A stretch of 64,000 nucleotides of DNA, from positions 558,001-622,000 of the forward strand of contig NZ_RAPS01000001.1 of the NCBI RefSeq assembly GCF_003610255.1, read 5' to 3'. The stretch's first letter is position 1. Every line of letters starts with the position of its first letter. This DNA comes from Streptomyces sp. TLI_171 (GTDB taxonomy: Bacteria; Actinomycetota; Actinomycetes; Streptomycetales; Streptomycetaceae). Shown here piece by piece: positions 37,205 to 46,062 of this stretch. The notes beneath the pieces were generated by a model. The model searched no databases. It was not told where the DNA came from and saw only the letters and a list, made by a program, of their open reading frames with translations. Position numbers and translations under genes: made by a program.

Positions 37205-37987
37205 TCAGTGGGCGGTCCAGCCGCCGTCCAGCGGGATGGACGCGCCCGTGATGTAGCCGGTGTGCGCGCCGCACAGGAACAGCAGCGCGCGGGCGACCTC
37301 CTCCGGCTCGATCAGCCGCTTGATCGCGGTGCGGTCGAGCATGATCTTCTCGACCACCTCCTCCGGCGAGATGCCGTGCGCGACGGCCTGCCCGGCGATC
37401 TGGTGCTCCACCAGCGGCGTGCGCACGTACCCCGGGTTGATGCAGTTGCTGGTCACCCCGTGCGGCGCGCCCTCCAGCGCGGTGACCTTGCTGAACCCCT
37501 CCAGCGCGTGCTTCGCCGTCACGTACGCCGACTTGAAGGCGCTGGCCCGGAGTCCGTGCACCGAGGAGATGTTGACGATCCGTCCCCACTCGCGCTCGTA
37601 CATGTGGGGCAGGGTCCGGCGGACGATCCGGAACGGGGCCTCGACCATGATCCGCTGGATCGTGGTGAAGCGCTCCACCGGGAAGTCGTGGATCGGGGCG
37701 ACGAACTGCAGCCCCGCGTTGTTGACCACGATGTCGGCGTCGGCGGGCAGGCCGTCCACCGCCTCCTGGTCCGACAGGTCGGCGGTGTGGGCGGTCCCGC
37801 CGATCTCGGCGGCGAGCTCCTTGGCGGCGTCGGCGGCCAGGTCGACGACGTACACGTGCGCGCCGGCCTCGGCCAGCGCCACCGCGCAGGCCCGGCCGAT
37901 GCCGCTCGCCGCGCCGGTCACCAGCGCCTTGCGGCCGGCCAGGAACCGGCCGGCCGCGAGGTCGGTGGGGGTCTCGATGGTTTCCAT
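37205..37987 (-). CDS. bdhA: 3-hydroxybutyrate dehydrogenase (SDR family)
   Basis: A 260-aa short-chain dehydrogenase that oxidises 3-hydroxybutyrate to acetoacetate with NAD. Cofactor motif TGAASGIGRA, acidic VDLAAD after beta-2 favouring NAD, NNAG motif, catalytic Ser in NISSVHGL and the YVTAK pair (Tyr, Lys). The NAGLQFVAPIHDFP and VRTPLVEHQI blocks are characteristic of the 3-hydroxybutyrate dehydrogenase subgroup. It completes a PHB-use module with the transporter and depolymerase. Confidence 0.92.
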   Translation of the reverse strand: METIETPTDLAAGRFLAGRKALVTGAASGIGRACAVALAEAGAHVYVVDLAADAAKELAAEIGGTAHTADLSDQEAVDGLPADADIVVNNAGLQFVAPIHDFPVERFTTIQRIMVEAPFRIVRRTLPHMYEREWGRIVNISSVHGLRASAFKSAYVTAKHALEGFSKVTALEGAPHGVTSNCINPGYVRTPLVEHQIAGQAVAHGISPEEVVEKIMLDRTAIKRLIEPEEVARALLFLCGAHTGYITGASIPLDGGWTAH

Positions 37988-38207
37988 ACGGTCACGCTAG
38001 GAATCGGGCGCGTTCCGGCACACATGTCCGGCCACCACAGTCACCGCCGGAAAGGTGGCACGGGCAGACACCGGTCGACCTGCCGTGCCCCGAGTGGCTC
38101 CTGAACACATATCAGCGGCCCACGGATGGCGGTGCGGACCATGGCAGCACGGCGCGTCCGGTAGTCGAATCGTGGGCGCACCCGACCTCCTCCCGGCAAG
38201 GACCGCC

Positions 38208-38546
38208 ATGCCCGCCACCACCGTCGACCCGCCCACCGTGCCGTACCAGCGCTGCCGTTGGTGCCGCACCCCGCACGCCGGGCCGAGGCTGCTGTGCACC
38301 ACCTGCGGCTCCACCGACCTGGACGACGAGCTGAGCCCCGGCTTCGGACGGATCGTCAGACTGACCGAGGCGTCCCGGCGCCACGGCCGACCCAAGCAGC
38401 GCTGCCTGGTCGCCGTCGACGAGGGCTTCGTCGTCGCCGCGACGGCGACCGGCCTGCCGGGCGCCATCCAACTCGGCCTGCGCGTGCGTCTGGAGGCCCC
38501 GGCCGACGAGCTCCGGCGGGACTTCGTCGTCCGCGCCGGCGCCTGA
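38208..38546 (+). CDS. Zinc-ribbon OB-fold (DUF35-like) protein
   Basis: A 112-aa protein with an N-terminal rubredoxin-like zinc ribbon (CRWC, then CTTC, about 15 residues apart) followed by a small OB-fold (GFGRIVRLTEASRR to LRVRLEAP). This is the layout of DUF35-type proteins, which often act as partners of thiolases or acyl-CoA enzymes. No thiolase is adjacent, so the link to the neighbouring hydroxybutyrate genes is speculative. AAGGAC precedes the ATG; an upstream start at 38055 adds a poorly conserved stretch. Confidence 0.7.
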   Translation: MPATTVDPPTVPYQRCRWCRTPHAGPRLLCTTCGSTDLDDELSPGFGRIVRLTEASRRHGRPKQRCLVAVDEGFVVAATATGLPGAIQLGLRVRLEAPADELRRDFVVRAGA

Positions 38547-38928
38547 ACCCGGGCCCGGGGCGGAGACGCCGGCGGGGCCGGTCACTACGTGCTGAACTCG
38601 GAGTCGATCGTCCGTTGCGGCGACCCACGAGTGGCCGACACCCGGTACGTCGAGTACGGCCCGCTGACGAACGCCTTCTCCGGACTCGCGGTGAAGTCCC
38701 GCCGGATCGGCGTCTCCCCCGGATGAGCGTGGTGACGATCGCCGCCTGGATCACCGAGGGGCAGAACTGCGCCTGACCGCACTCCGTGCCCGAGCCGTCC
38801 GCCCCCGAGCCCCGGCGTCCCTCCCGCTGGCCGGGCTCACCCGCTGAGCCGCCCCGAACCTCCGGGGCCCGGGCGTGCGCAGGCCGGTCACCACCACGGA
38901 CCGGAGCCGCCCGCGCCGCCCACACCAC
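38547..38928. other. Gene-poor stretch with a possible coding remnant
   Basis: No full gene. A plus-strand frame ending at the TGA at 38724-38726 encodes a protein-like segment (about 46 codons containing RYVEYGPLTNAFSG) without a convincing start, possibly a remnant. The rest, up to the TetR gene, is Pro/Arg-rich low-complexity translation and appears non-coding. Confidence 0.3.
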
Positions 38929-39531
38929 CTACGCCGGCTCCCCGGGCTCCGCGGGCGGAGCGGCCGGCGCCAGGCGCGGGGTCAGGCCGTCCACGATGAG
39001 CGAGAGTCCCGCCTCGAACGCCGCTGCGTGATCCAGACGGGGCACGTCGGCCGGCAGGTCCGGGTCGTCGGCGGGGGCGGGGTCCGCCTGTTCCTCCAGG
39101 ACACTGCCGACCGTGAAGCGGCCGGCCGTCAGCATCGCCGTCCGGGCCTCCTGTTCGGGCACGCCGGAGGCGACCAGGAAAGCCATCTTGTGGCGGATCC
39201 GGTCGAGGTCCGCCGTGGGCGTGGAGCCGGCGTGGAGGCGTGCGCCGTCGCGGTGCATCAGCAGGGTGCGCCGGAAGCTGCGGGTGTTCTCCAGGAACCA
39301 GGCGCGCCAGTCGTCCCCCGGCACCGGCAGCGGGGCCTGCGCGTGGGGCGTCATCGCGGCCTGCGCCATCGCCGCCAGCAGGTCCTTCTTGGTGCGGAAG
39401 TGCCAGTACAGCGACGGCTGTTCGACGCCCAGGCGCTTCGCCAGCTGCCGGGTGCTGACGGCGTCCAGGCCGACCTCGTCGAGCAGGTCGAGCGCGGCGG
39501 CGACCACGGTCTCACGGTTCATCTTCGTCAC
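38929..39531 (-). CDS. TetR-family repressor (tetracycline-repressor-like)
   Basis: A 200-aa repressor. N-terminal helix-turn-helix VSTRQLAKRLGVEQPSLYWHF closely follows the tetracycline-repressor pattern, followed by a TetR-C-type ligand domain. GTG at 39531 gives the usual N-terminus before NRETVVAAALDLLDEVG. TAGATT (39543-39538) with TTTCCA 17 bases further would start transcription at about the GTG, suggesting a leaderless mRNA. It is divergent from a flavin monooxygenase; the palindrome between them is the expected operator. Confidence 0.9.
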   Translation of the reverse strand: MTKMNRETVVAAALDLLDEVGLDAVSTRQLAKRLGVEQPSLYWHFRTKKDLLAAMAQAAMTPHAQAPLPVPGDDWRAWFLENTRSFRRTLLMHRDGARLHAGSTPTADLDRIRHKMAFLVASGVPEQEARTAMLTAGRFTVGSVLEEQADPAPADDPDLPADVPRLDHAAAFEAGLSLIVDGLTPRLAPAAPPAEPGEPA

Positions 39532-39538
39532 GTTGACA

Positions 39539-39586
39539 ATCTATCGCCGATAGATGACGCTGGAAAGGAACCATTCACCGATAGAT
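39539..39586. promoter_or_regulatory. TetR operator and promoter region
   Basis: ATCTATCG-C-CGATAGAT (39539-39555) is a perfect 17-base palindrome immediately after a TTGACA box (39533-39538). A third half-site CGATAGAT lies at 39579-39586, overlapping a possible -10 TAGATT for the monooxygenase. Repressor binding would close both divergent promoters. Confidence 0.85.
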
Positions 39587-39602
39587 TTTGGAGTTGACGG
39601 CC

Positions 39603-41297
39603 ATGACACCGGGTTCCGGAGCACGATCCCTGCGCGTCCTCGTCGCCGGCGGCGGAGTCGCGGGACAGGCACTGGCCTTCTGGCTGGCCCGCGGCGGTCA
39701 CCGGGTGACCGTCGTCGAACGCTTCCCCGCGCTGCGGGCCACCGGCGCGCAGGTCGACCTGCGTGGCCAGGGCATCGAGGCCGTCCGCCGGATGGGACTC
39801 CTCGACGCGGTGCGGGACAGGCTCGTCGACGAGAAGGGCGTCGCCTTCGTCGACGCCCGCGGCAGGGCCCGGGCCACGATCATGGCCAACACCTCCGGGC
39901 AGGGCCGCCAGACCCTGACCTCCGAGTACGAGATCATGCGCGGCGACCTGATCCGCATCCTCCATGAGGCGACCGGGCCCGACGTCGAGCACGTCTTCGG
40001 CCGGAGCGTGGACGGCTTCGAGCAGGACGGCCACCAGGTCGTCGCGCACTTCTCCGACGGGTCGTCGGGCGAGTTCGACCTCCTGGTCAGCGCCGACGGC
40101 CAGGGATCGCGCATCCGGCGGGCGCTCCTCCCGGAGGACCTCGACCCCTACTGGCGGGTGGGCATCCACATGGCCTACTGGTTCGTCCCGCGGACCGCCT
40201 CCGACACCGACGTCCGGGACACCTACATGGTCCCGGGCGGCCGCCAGATCATGCGCCGCAGCCACAACCCCACCGAGACCCAGGTCTACTTCGTGCTGCG
40301 CGAGGAATCCGCGGAAGCCTCCGCGATCCACCGTCAACCCGTCGAACGCCAGCAGGAGTTCTGGGCCGACCGGTTCCGCGACGCCGGCTGGCAGACCCGC
40401 CGCTTCGTCGACGGCATGAGGACCAGCCCCTTCTTCTACTCCCAGGAGGTCGTCCAAGTACGCACCGACACCTGGTCGGAGGGCCGGGTGGTGCTGGCCG
40501 GCGACGCCGCCCACTGCGCCTCCCCCTACAGCGGCATGGGAGTCTCCGGCGGCCTGGTCGGCGCCTACGTCCTGGCCGACGCCCTCAACCGCCACCCCGG
40601 CGACCTGCCCACCGCCCTCGCGCGCTACGACAGCGCCCTGCGACCCTTCGTCGACCGGATCCAGGCCGAGGTCAACCCCCGCCTCCTGCGCCTGGGCCTG
40701 CCGACGACCCGGCGCGCCGTCAACGCCTTCCGGACGGCCACCGCCCTGGCCTGCCGCCTCCACCTCCCCGACCTCGCCGCCCGCCTCGCCAAGGAGGACC
40801 GCGGCGGCGACTGGCAGTTCCCCCTACCCCGACCCACCCGGCGGCCGCCTGACACCTCGGCCGCCCGTGTCCGGTGCAGCTCCACGGAGCTTCACGGAGC
40901 TTCGCGGACGGGCGGTCGGGCCGTGGCCGTCGGCCCTGCTCGTGGCGGGGAAGGTCAGGCCCGGGCCGCTCCGAGGAACCGCAGGACGGCCAGGACGCGG
41001 CGGTGGTCCGCGTCGACCACGGGCAGGTCGAGCTTGGCGAAGATGTTGTTGATGTGCTTCGCCACCGCGCTCTCGCTGACCACCAGCGCCTGCGCGATGC
41101 CGGCGTTGGAGCGCCCCTCGGCCATCAGGCCGAGCACCTCCCGCTCGCGGGGGGTCAGCCGCGCGAGCGGGTCGCTGTCGCGCCGCAGCAGCAACTGCGC
41201 GACGACCTGCGGGTCCAGGGCGGTGCCCCCGTCGGCCACGCGCCGGACCGCCGCCACGAACTCGGCGACGTCGGCGACCCGCTGCTTGAGCAGGTAG
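39603..41297 (+). CDS. FAD-dependent monooxygenase (TetX/PHBH-like), anomalous C-terminal extension
   Basis: A flavin monooxygenase: FAD-binding VLVAGGGVAGQALAFWLA near the N-terminus, DG/LLVSADGQGSRIR mid-region, and VVLAGDAAHCASPYSGMG near residue 300. Homologous sequence ends around residue 415 (PLPRPTRRPP). The frame then continues ~140 codons as Arg/Ser-rich translation antisense to the convergent response-regulator gene. A TGA at 40850-40852 lies in another frame; one inserted base before it would give a normal ~416-aa protein. The divergent TetR gene suggests induction by an aromatic compound or drug. Confidence 0.8.
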   Translation: MTPGSGARSLRVLVAGGGVAGQALAFWLARGGHRVTVVERFPALRATGAQVDLRGQGIEAVRRMGLLDAVRDRLVDEKGVAFVDARGRARATIMANTSGQGRQTLTSEYEIMRGDLIRILHEATGPDVEHVFGRSVDGFEQDGHQVVAHFSDGSSGEFDLLVSADGQGSRIRRALLPEDLDPYWRVGIHMAYWFVPRTASDTDVRDTYMVPGGRQIMRRSHNPTETQVYFVLREESAEASAIHRQPVERQQEFWADRFRDAGWQTRRFVDGMRTSPFFYSQEVVQVRTDTWSEGRVVLAGDAAHCASPYSGMGVSGGLVGAYVLADALNRHPGDLPTALARYDSALRPFVDRIQAEVNPRLLRLGLPTTRRAVNAFRTATALACRLHLPDLAARLAKEDRGGDWQFPLPRPTRRPPDTSAARVRCSSTELHGASRTGGRAVAVGPARGGEGQARAAPRNRRTARTRRWSASTTGRSSLAKMLLMCFATALSLTTSACAMPALERPSAIRPSTSRSRGVSRASGSLSRRSSNCATTCGSRAVPPSATRRTAATNSATSATRCLSR

Positions 41298-41605
41298 CCC
41301 ACCCCGCTGGTGTTCGCCGACAGCAGGTCGGCCGCGTACCGCTCCTCCACGTACTGCGAGAGCAGCACCACCGGCGTCCCCGGCCGGCGCCGACGGATCT
41401 CCATCGCCGCCCGCACCCCCTCGTCGGTGAAGCCGGGCGGCATCCGGACGTCGATCAGGGCGAGTTCGGGCCGGTGCTCCGCCACCGCCGCCAACAGGCC
41501 CTCCGCGTCGCCGGCTTCCGCGACGACCTGGAACCCGCCCATCTCCAGCACCTTGGTCAGGCCGACCCGCAACAGCACCGAATCCTCGGCGATCACCGCG
41601 CGCAC
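40955..41605 (-). CDS. LuxR/NarL-family response regulator
   Basis: A 216-aa two-component regulator. Receiver domain ~1-120 with acidic AED, phosphoacceptor Asp in LALIDVRMPP, and Lys in YLLKQRVADV. C-terminal LuxR-type HTH LTPREREVLGLMAEGRSNAGIA. GTG start at 41605 lies within the end of the kinase gene (13-base overlap), so the two are co-translated. Target genes are not evident nearby. Its 3' half is overlapped on the opposite strand by the read-through end of the monooxygenase frame. Confidence 0.93.
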   Translation of the reverse strand: MRAVIAEDSVLLRVGLTKVLEMGGFQVVAEAGDAEGLLAAVAEHRPELALIDVRMPPGFTDEGVRAAMEIRRRRPGTPVVLLSQYVEERYAADLLSANTSGVGYLLKQRVADVAEFVAAVRRVADGGTALDPQVVAQLLLRRDSDPLARLTPREREVLGLMAEGRSNAGIAQALVVSESAVAKHINNIFAKLDLPVVDADHRRVLAVLRFLGAARA

Positions 41606-42837
41606 GGCAGCTCCGCGGTGATGGTGGTGGGCCCGCCGACGGGGCTGCTGACGTGGAAGGCCCCGTCGAGGGCGCCGACCCGCTTGGCCAGCCCGGTCAG
41701 CCCCGTGCCGGCGGCGTCGGCGCCGCCCAGCCCGTCGTCGGTCACCCGCACCCGCAGCACCTCGCCGACCTGACGGACGATCACCTCCGCGTGCATCGCG
41801 CCGGCGTGCTTCGTCGCATTGGTCAGCGCCTCCGAGATCACGAAGTAGGCGACCGACTCCACGTGCGGCGCCGCCCGCTCCTCCAGGTCGACCCGCAGCC
41901 GCACCGGCAGGGGCGTGCGGGCAGCCAGCCCGGACAACGCCGCGTCCAGACCCCGGTCCTCGAGCACGGCCGGGTGCAACCCCCGCACCAGGTCATTGAG
42001 TTCGGCGATCGCCTCCTTCGCCTCCAGGTGGGCGGTCGCGATCACCTCCCGGGCCTCGCTCGGCAGGTCGGGCCGGGTGGCGATGGCCAGACCCAGGTTG
42101 ACCGCGAGCGACACCAACCGCTGCTGGGTGCCGTCGTGCAGGTCGCGCTCGATCCGGCGGCGCTCCGCGTCGACGGCCTCGATCAGGTCGGTCCGGCTCA
42201 CGGCCAGCTGATCCAACCGCTCCTGGAGCCGCTGCGCCCGGCTGGGCCCGAGCAGGCCCAACGCCAGCCGCGCCTCGGCCCCGGCCACGGCCCGCGCGGT
42301 CCAGGGCAGGGCGCACAGGAGGAGGAGTCCGGCCGCGGTGCAGGCCGGCAGCTGGATCAGGTACCCGAACCAGTCCCGGCGGATCCCGGACGGCAGCGCC
42401 CACGACCAGGCCCAGGCCATGACGCCCGCCAGGCACACCGCCGCCACCGCGAGCACCAGCACCTCCAGCAACGCCAGCAGCGGGCCCAGCACGAGGTGGT
42501 AGCCGATCTTGCGCCAAGGCCGCGCCGCCGCGAGCCGCCGGGCCGTCGAGGCCCACGTCCAACGCTCCGGCCCGATGCGGGTCGGCCGGGGGACGTCCAC
42601 ACCGATCAGCACCCGGTAGCGAACCCGCTGAACGGCCGTCAGCACCGGCGCCGCGAGCAGGACCAGGACGGCCGACACGGAGACCGTCAGAACCCAGTTC
42701 CCCGTCCTGGCGGTGGTCGCCGCCGCCCAGGACCACACGGGCACCAACGCCAGGTGCGGCAGCACACCAGCGGCAATGAAGCCGGTATCCCGCCGCGCGC
42801 GGAGGACCGTGCGTCGCAGTCCAGCTGGAATCGTCAT
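41593..42837 (-). CDS. HisKA_3-type sensor histidine kinase
   Basis: A 414-aa membrane kinase. About four to five hydrophobic segments in residues 20-190 in two groups, with no large external sensor domain. Dimerisation/phosphoacceptor helix ERRRIERDLHDGTQQRLVSL with the His, then an HATPase domain (ALTNATKHAGA, VTDDGLGGAD, GTGLTGLAKRV). ATG 42837. Signals its co-encoded response regulator. Such intramembrane-sensing kinases commonly answer cell-envelope stress; the signal here is unknown. Confidence 0.92.
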   Translation of the reverse strand: MTIPAGLRRTVLRARRDTGFIAAGVLPHLALVPVWSWAAATTARTGNWVLTVSVSAVLVLLAAPVLTAVQRVRYRVLIGVDVPRPTRIGPERWTWASTARRLAAARPWRKIGYHLVLGPLLALLEVLVLAVAAVCLAGVMAWAWSWALPSGIRRDWFGYLIQLPACTAAGLLLLCALPWTARAVAGAEARLALGLLGPSRAQRLQERLDQLAVSRTDLIEAVDAERRRIERDLHDGTQQRLVSLAVNLGLAIATRPDLPSEAREVIATAHLEAKEAIAELNDLVRGLHPAVLEDRGLDAALSGLAARTPLPVRLRVDLEERAAPHVESVAYFVISEALTNATKHAGAMHAEVIVRQVGEVLRVRVTDDGLGGADAAGTGLTGLAKRVGALDGAFHVSSPVGGPTTITAELPCAR

Positions 42838-42940
42838 GGCACGAAGCTAGGGCACCGCAGGAGGACGGCGCCATGAAGCCTGTACCCGATCCCATGGTGA
42901 ACCTAGTACCACCAGTAGCGGGGGGCGGCGGTGGATTCGA

Positions 42941-43669
42941 TCACCCGCCGGCTGCGTCGGTGCCCGCGACGGCCGGCCCGAGGCCGGCGGGGAGGTGGGC
43001 CACGGCCAGGGCGACGGCCTCCTCGGCCGTGGCGGCCTCACCGATGACTCCGGAGTGCAGGTACTCCTGGACGCGGTACGGGCTGCCGTCGTACGAGGGG
43101 ACGAGCGCCACCTCGACCCGGGACGGTTCGCCGGTGCACGCGCTGAAACCGAGCGTCCAGTGACTGGAGAACACCGAGAGCTGCCGCAGCCGCGGTTCGG
43201 CACCAGCCGCCTCCACGAGCGCCGCGAACTCGCGGAAGTCCGGGGCCTCGGCCGCCTGCTCCCGCATCATCCGCCACTGCACCTCCACGACTGCGGCCGG
43301 CCCCCGCTCGTGCGCCTCGGCACGCGCACTGGAACTCAGGAACGGCAGCTCCTCCCGCAGCTCCCGCAGACTCCTGCCCTCGCTCCACGCCACCCCCGCC
43401 CGGACGACGGCCGCCAGGTCCGACGTCCCGCCGCCGACGAGCTCGATGCCCTGGCTCCAGCCGGAAACACCGAACCATCGGGTCCTGGCCCCGATGTGCA
43501 CGGACAGCGGCCGCCGCTCCGGGCGCGAGGAAGCGATGCCCGCCGACGTGAGCGATCCCCACTCACCCGGCACCACCACGACGTTGACACCCAGTTCGGC
43601 CGCCGTCTGCTCCAGCAGCGCGGACAGGCTGCCAGCGGCAGCCAGGTCGGGATAGAGATCGGAGTCCAC
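42941..43669 (-). CDS. Uncharacterised protein (DUF6193-like)
   Basis: A 242-aa soluble protein that begins YPDLAAAGSLSALLEQTAAELG, contains WRMMREQAAEAPDFREF in the middle and ends with an Ala/Pro-rich tail. This layout resembles DUF6193, an actinobacterial family of unknown biochemistry sometimes annotated near natural-product loci; I hold that match only tentatively. GTG start at 43669. Faces away from the HelD gene, with a 259-base AT-richer intergenic region between them. Confidence 0.65.
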   Translation of the reverse strand: MDSDLYPDLAAAGSLSALLEQTAAELGVNVVVVPGEWGSLTSAGIASSRPERRPLSVHIGARTRWFGVSGWSQGIELVGGGTSDLAAVVRAGVAWSEGRSLRELREELPFLSSSARAEAHERGPAAVVEVQWRMMREQAAEAPDFREFAALVEAAGAEPRLRQLSVFSSHWTLGFSACTGEPSRVEVALVPSYDGSPYRVQEYLHSGVIGEAATAEEAVALAVAHLPAGLGPAVAGTDAAGG

Positions 43670-43928
43670 ACCGACAGTCTGTCGTCACCGCCCGACGAAG
43701 AAAACAGCACCCCGGAACGGCTGCCCGGATCCGCACCTCGCGGAACCCCCACCGGTAGCCGTGGAACTGACCCTCGCCGCCCTGCCGAATTCCCGACCGC
43801 AATTCCCGAATTCCCGGAAACCCGCAGCGGCGGAATTGGAGGACACATCCGGGACGCGCAAGTCAATATTTACTTTCCCGGAATGGCTCTGCATAGTGGG
43901 GGGTCGAATCGAGAGAGGGAGCTCTTCC

Positions 43929-46019
43929 TTGTCGCAGATCCACGGCGATGCCGCCCAGCAGGTGGAGCTGGAGCGGGTGCAGGTGTCGGCCATCGGTGAG
44001 CTGTTCGACGAGCGGTTGGCCGGGGCGCGGGCGCAGTTGGGTCGGGTGCTGGCGTCGGCGGCGGACGGCGCGGGCGCGGTGTACGAGCGAGAGGTGGCGG
44101 CGGGGCGGCTGGCGGGTGAGGTGCGCCGGATGGAGGGCGCCGAGGGCGGTTTGGTGTTCGGCCGGATCGACCTGGTGGACGGAACGGTGCTGCGGATCGG
44201 CCGGCTGGGGCTGCAGCGGGACGAGGACGAACTGCCGTTGCTGGTGGACTGGCGGGCGGGTGCGGCGCGGGCGTTCTACGAGGCGACGCCGGTGCATCCG
44301 CTGGGGCTGCGCCGGCGGCGGCACCTGAGCCTGTCCGGCCGCACGGTGGTGGGGGTGAGTGACGAGCTGTTGGACGGCTCGGAGCCGGACGCCGGGGATG
44401 TCGTCGGTGACGGTCCGTTGGCGGCGGCGCTGCAGGCGCGGCGCACGGGCCGGATGGGGTCGGCGGTGGCCACGCTCCAGGTGGAGCAGGACGCGATCGT
44501 GCGGTCCGCGCACCGCGGGGTGACGGTGGTGCAGGGCGGGCCGGGCACGGGGAAGACGGTGGTGGCGCTGCACCGGGCGGCGTACGTGCTGTACGCGTTT
44601 CCGAAGGCGGCCGAGCGCGGGGTGCTGGTGCTGGGGCCGAACGCGCGGTTCCTGGACTACGTCTCGCAGGTGCTGCCCTCGCTCGGCGAGAGCGATGTGG
44701 TGCTGGCGACCTGCGAGGAGCTGGCGGGTGTCCGGCCGGGTGCGGTGGACGGGTTCGCGGTGGCGCGCCTCAAGGGCGGCGTCGAGCTGGCCGGGGCGCT
44801 GGCGGGGTCGGTGCGGGCGCGGCAGGCGCCCGGCGGCGAGTTCACCGTCCGGGTCGGGCAGGAGTGGGTGACCCTGGAGGAGGGGGAGGTCGCGGGGGTG
44901 CGGGAGGCGGCGCGGGCGAGCGGGCTCGCGCACAACCGGGCGCGCCGGCTGTTCCTGGAGCTGCTGGTGGACGCCCTGGTGCGGGCGCTGGCCCGCGGTA
45001 CGGCGGAGACGCTGGAGCGCCTGGACGCCGAGGTCGCCCGGCTGACCGGGATCGACCTCGACCGGATGGCTGCCCGGGACCTCCGCCGCCTCGGCATCGA
45101 CGACCAACCCTCCAGCGCGGTCGACGAGTTCGACGCCCACGCGGTCCGTGCCGCGCTGCTGGACGACGCGCACCTGGACCGGGCGGTCGAGGAGCACTGG
45201 CCGCGGCTGCGGCCCGGCGGGGTCGTCGAGGCGCTGCTGGCGGACGCGGGCGCGCTGGCCGCCCACCTGCCGCACCTCACGGACGGGGAGCGGGCGTCGC
45301 TGCTGCGCTCCCCCGGCGCGCCGTGGACGGAGGCCGACGTGCCGCTGCTCGACGAGGCGGCGAGCCTGGTCGACGGTCCTCCCGAGCGGGCGTTCGGGCA
45401 TGTCGTGGTCGACGAGGCGCAGGAGCTGACGGCGATGCAGTGGCGGATGGTGGTGCGCCGCTGCCCGGGGCGGTCGATGACGCTGGTCGGCGACTTCGCG
45501 CAGGCGGGCCCGGCGGCGACCGCGCGGGACTGGAACGAGGCGCTCGCCCCGCACCTCGGCGGGCGCTTCGACCTGCGGACGCTGACCGTCAGTTACCGGA
45601 CCACGCAGGAGATCCTCGCCACCACCCGGGAGTTGCTCGCCCGGATCGCCCCGGAGCAGCCGCCGGTCCGGTCGATCCGGCACGGCGACGAGCCGCGGTC
45701 GGTCAAGGTGGCCCCGGAGCAGCTGGCCGAGGGTCTGCTGCGCGAGCTGCGGGCGCAGGCCGCCGCGCACCCGGGCGACCTGCTCGGCGTGGTGTGCGCG
45801 GACGGCCGGGTGGCGGAGCTGGCGGCCGCCGGGGTGGAGGAGCACGCCCGGCTGGTGCCGGCGTCGGAGGCGCGCGGCCTGGAGTTCGACGAGGCCGTCG
45901 TGGTCGACCCGGAGGGGATCGTCGCGGCCCGGCCCGCGGGCGAGCGGGACCTGTACGTCGCCCTGACCCGTGCCACCAAGCGGTTGTGCACGATCGCCGT
46001 CGGGGCGGCATCGGCGTAG
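43929..46019 (+). CDS. helD: HelD-like UvrD/Rep-superfamily helicase
   Basis: A 696-aa protein of the HelD group, RNA-polymerase-associated ATPases that release or recycle stalled polymerase. The long N-terminal coiled arm (AQQVELERVQVSAIGELFDERL) is characteristic. ATPase motifs: Walker A GGPGTGKT, Walker B DEAQELT, QxxR-type region GDFAQAG, and the C-terminal VALTRATKRL. TTG at 43929 is chosen because AGGGAG lies six bases upstream and no ATG or GTG fits. Some actinobacterial HelD relatives (HelR) give rifamycin tolerance, but no rifamycin-associated element is seen in this promoter. Confidence 0.88.
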   Translation: MSQIHGDAAQQVELERVQVSAIGELFDERLAGARAQLGRVLASAADGAGAVYEREVAAGRLAGEVRRMEGAEGGLVFGRIDLVDGTVLRIGRLGLQRDEDELPLLVDWRAGAARAFYEATPVHPLGLRRRRHLSLSGRTVVGVSDELLDGSEPDAGDVVGDGPLAAALQARRTGRMGSAVATLQVEQDAIVRSAHRGVTVVQGGPGTGKTVVALHRAAYVLYAFPKAAERGVLVLGPNARFLDYVSQVLPSLGESDVVLATCEELAGVRPGAVDGFAVARLKGGVELAGALAGSVRARQAPGGEFTVRVGQEWVTLEEGEVAGVREAARASGLAHNRARRLFLELLVDALVRALARGTAETLERLDAEVARLTGIDLDRMAARDLRRLGIDDQPSSAVDEFDAHAVRAALLDDAHLDRAVEEHWPRLRPGGVVEALLADAGALAAHLPHLTDGERASLLRSPGAPWTEADVPLLDEAASLVDGPPERAFGHVVVDEAQELTAMQWRMVVRRCPGRSMTLVGDFAQAGPAATARDWNEALAPHLGGRFDLRTLTVSYRTTQEILATTRELLARIAPEQPPVRSIRHGDEPRSVKVAPEQLAEGLLRELRAQAAAHPGDLLGVVCADGRVAELAAAGVEEHARLVPASEARGLEFDEAVVVDPEGIVAARPAGERDLYVALTRATKRLCTIAVGAASA

Positions 46020-46062
46020 CGGGGCGTCCCCGCAGGTGCGGGGCATGGCGGCGCCCGCCGCC

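Noticed and set aside
38585..38782. 65-aa minus-strand frame
   Set aside because: No ribosome site or recognised pattern; the opposite strand looks slightly more protein-like, but neither is convincing.
43700..43930. Search for a rifamycin-associated element before helD
   Set aside because: No long GC-rich inverted repeat of that type is present in the intergenic region, so a HelR-type rifamycin response is not supported.
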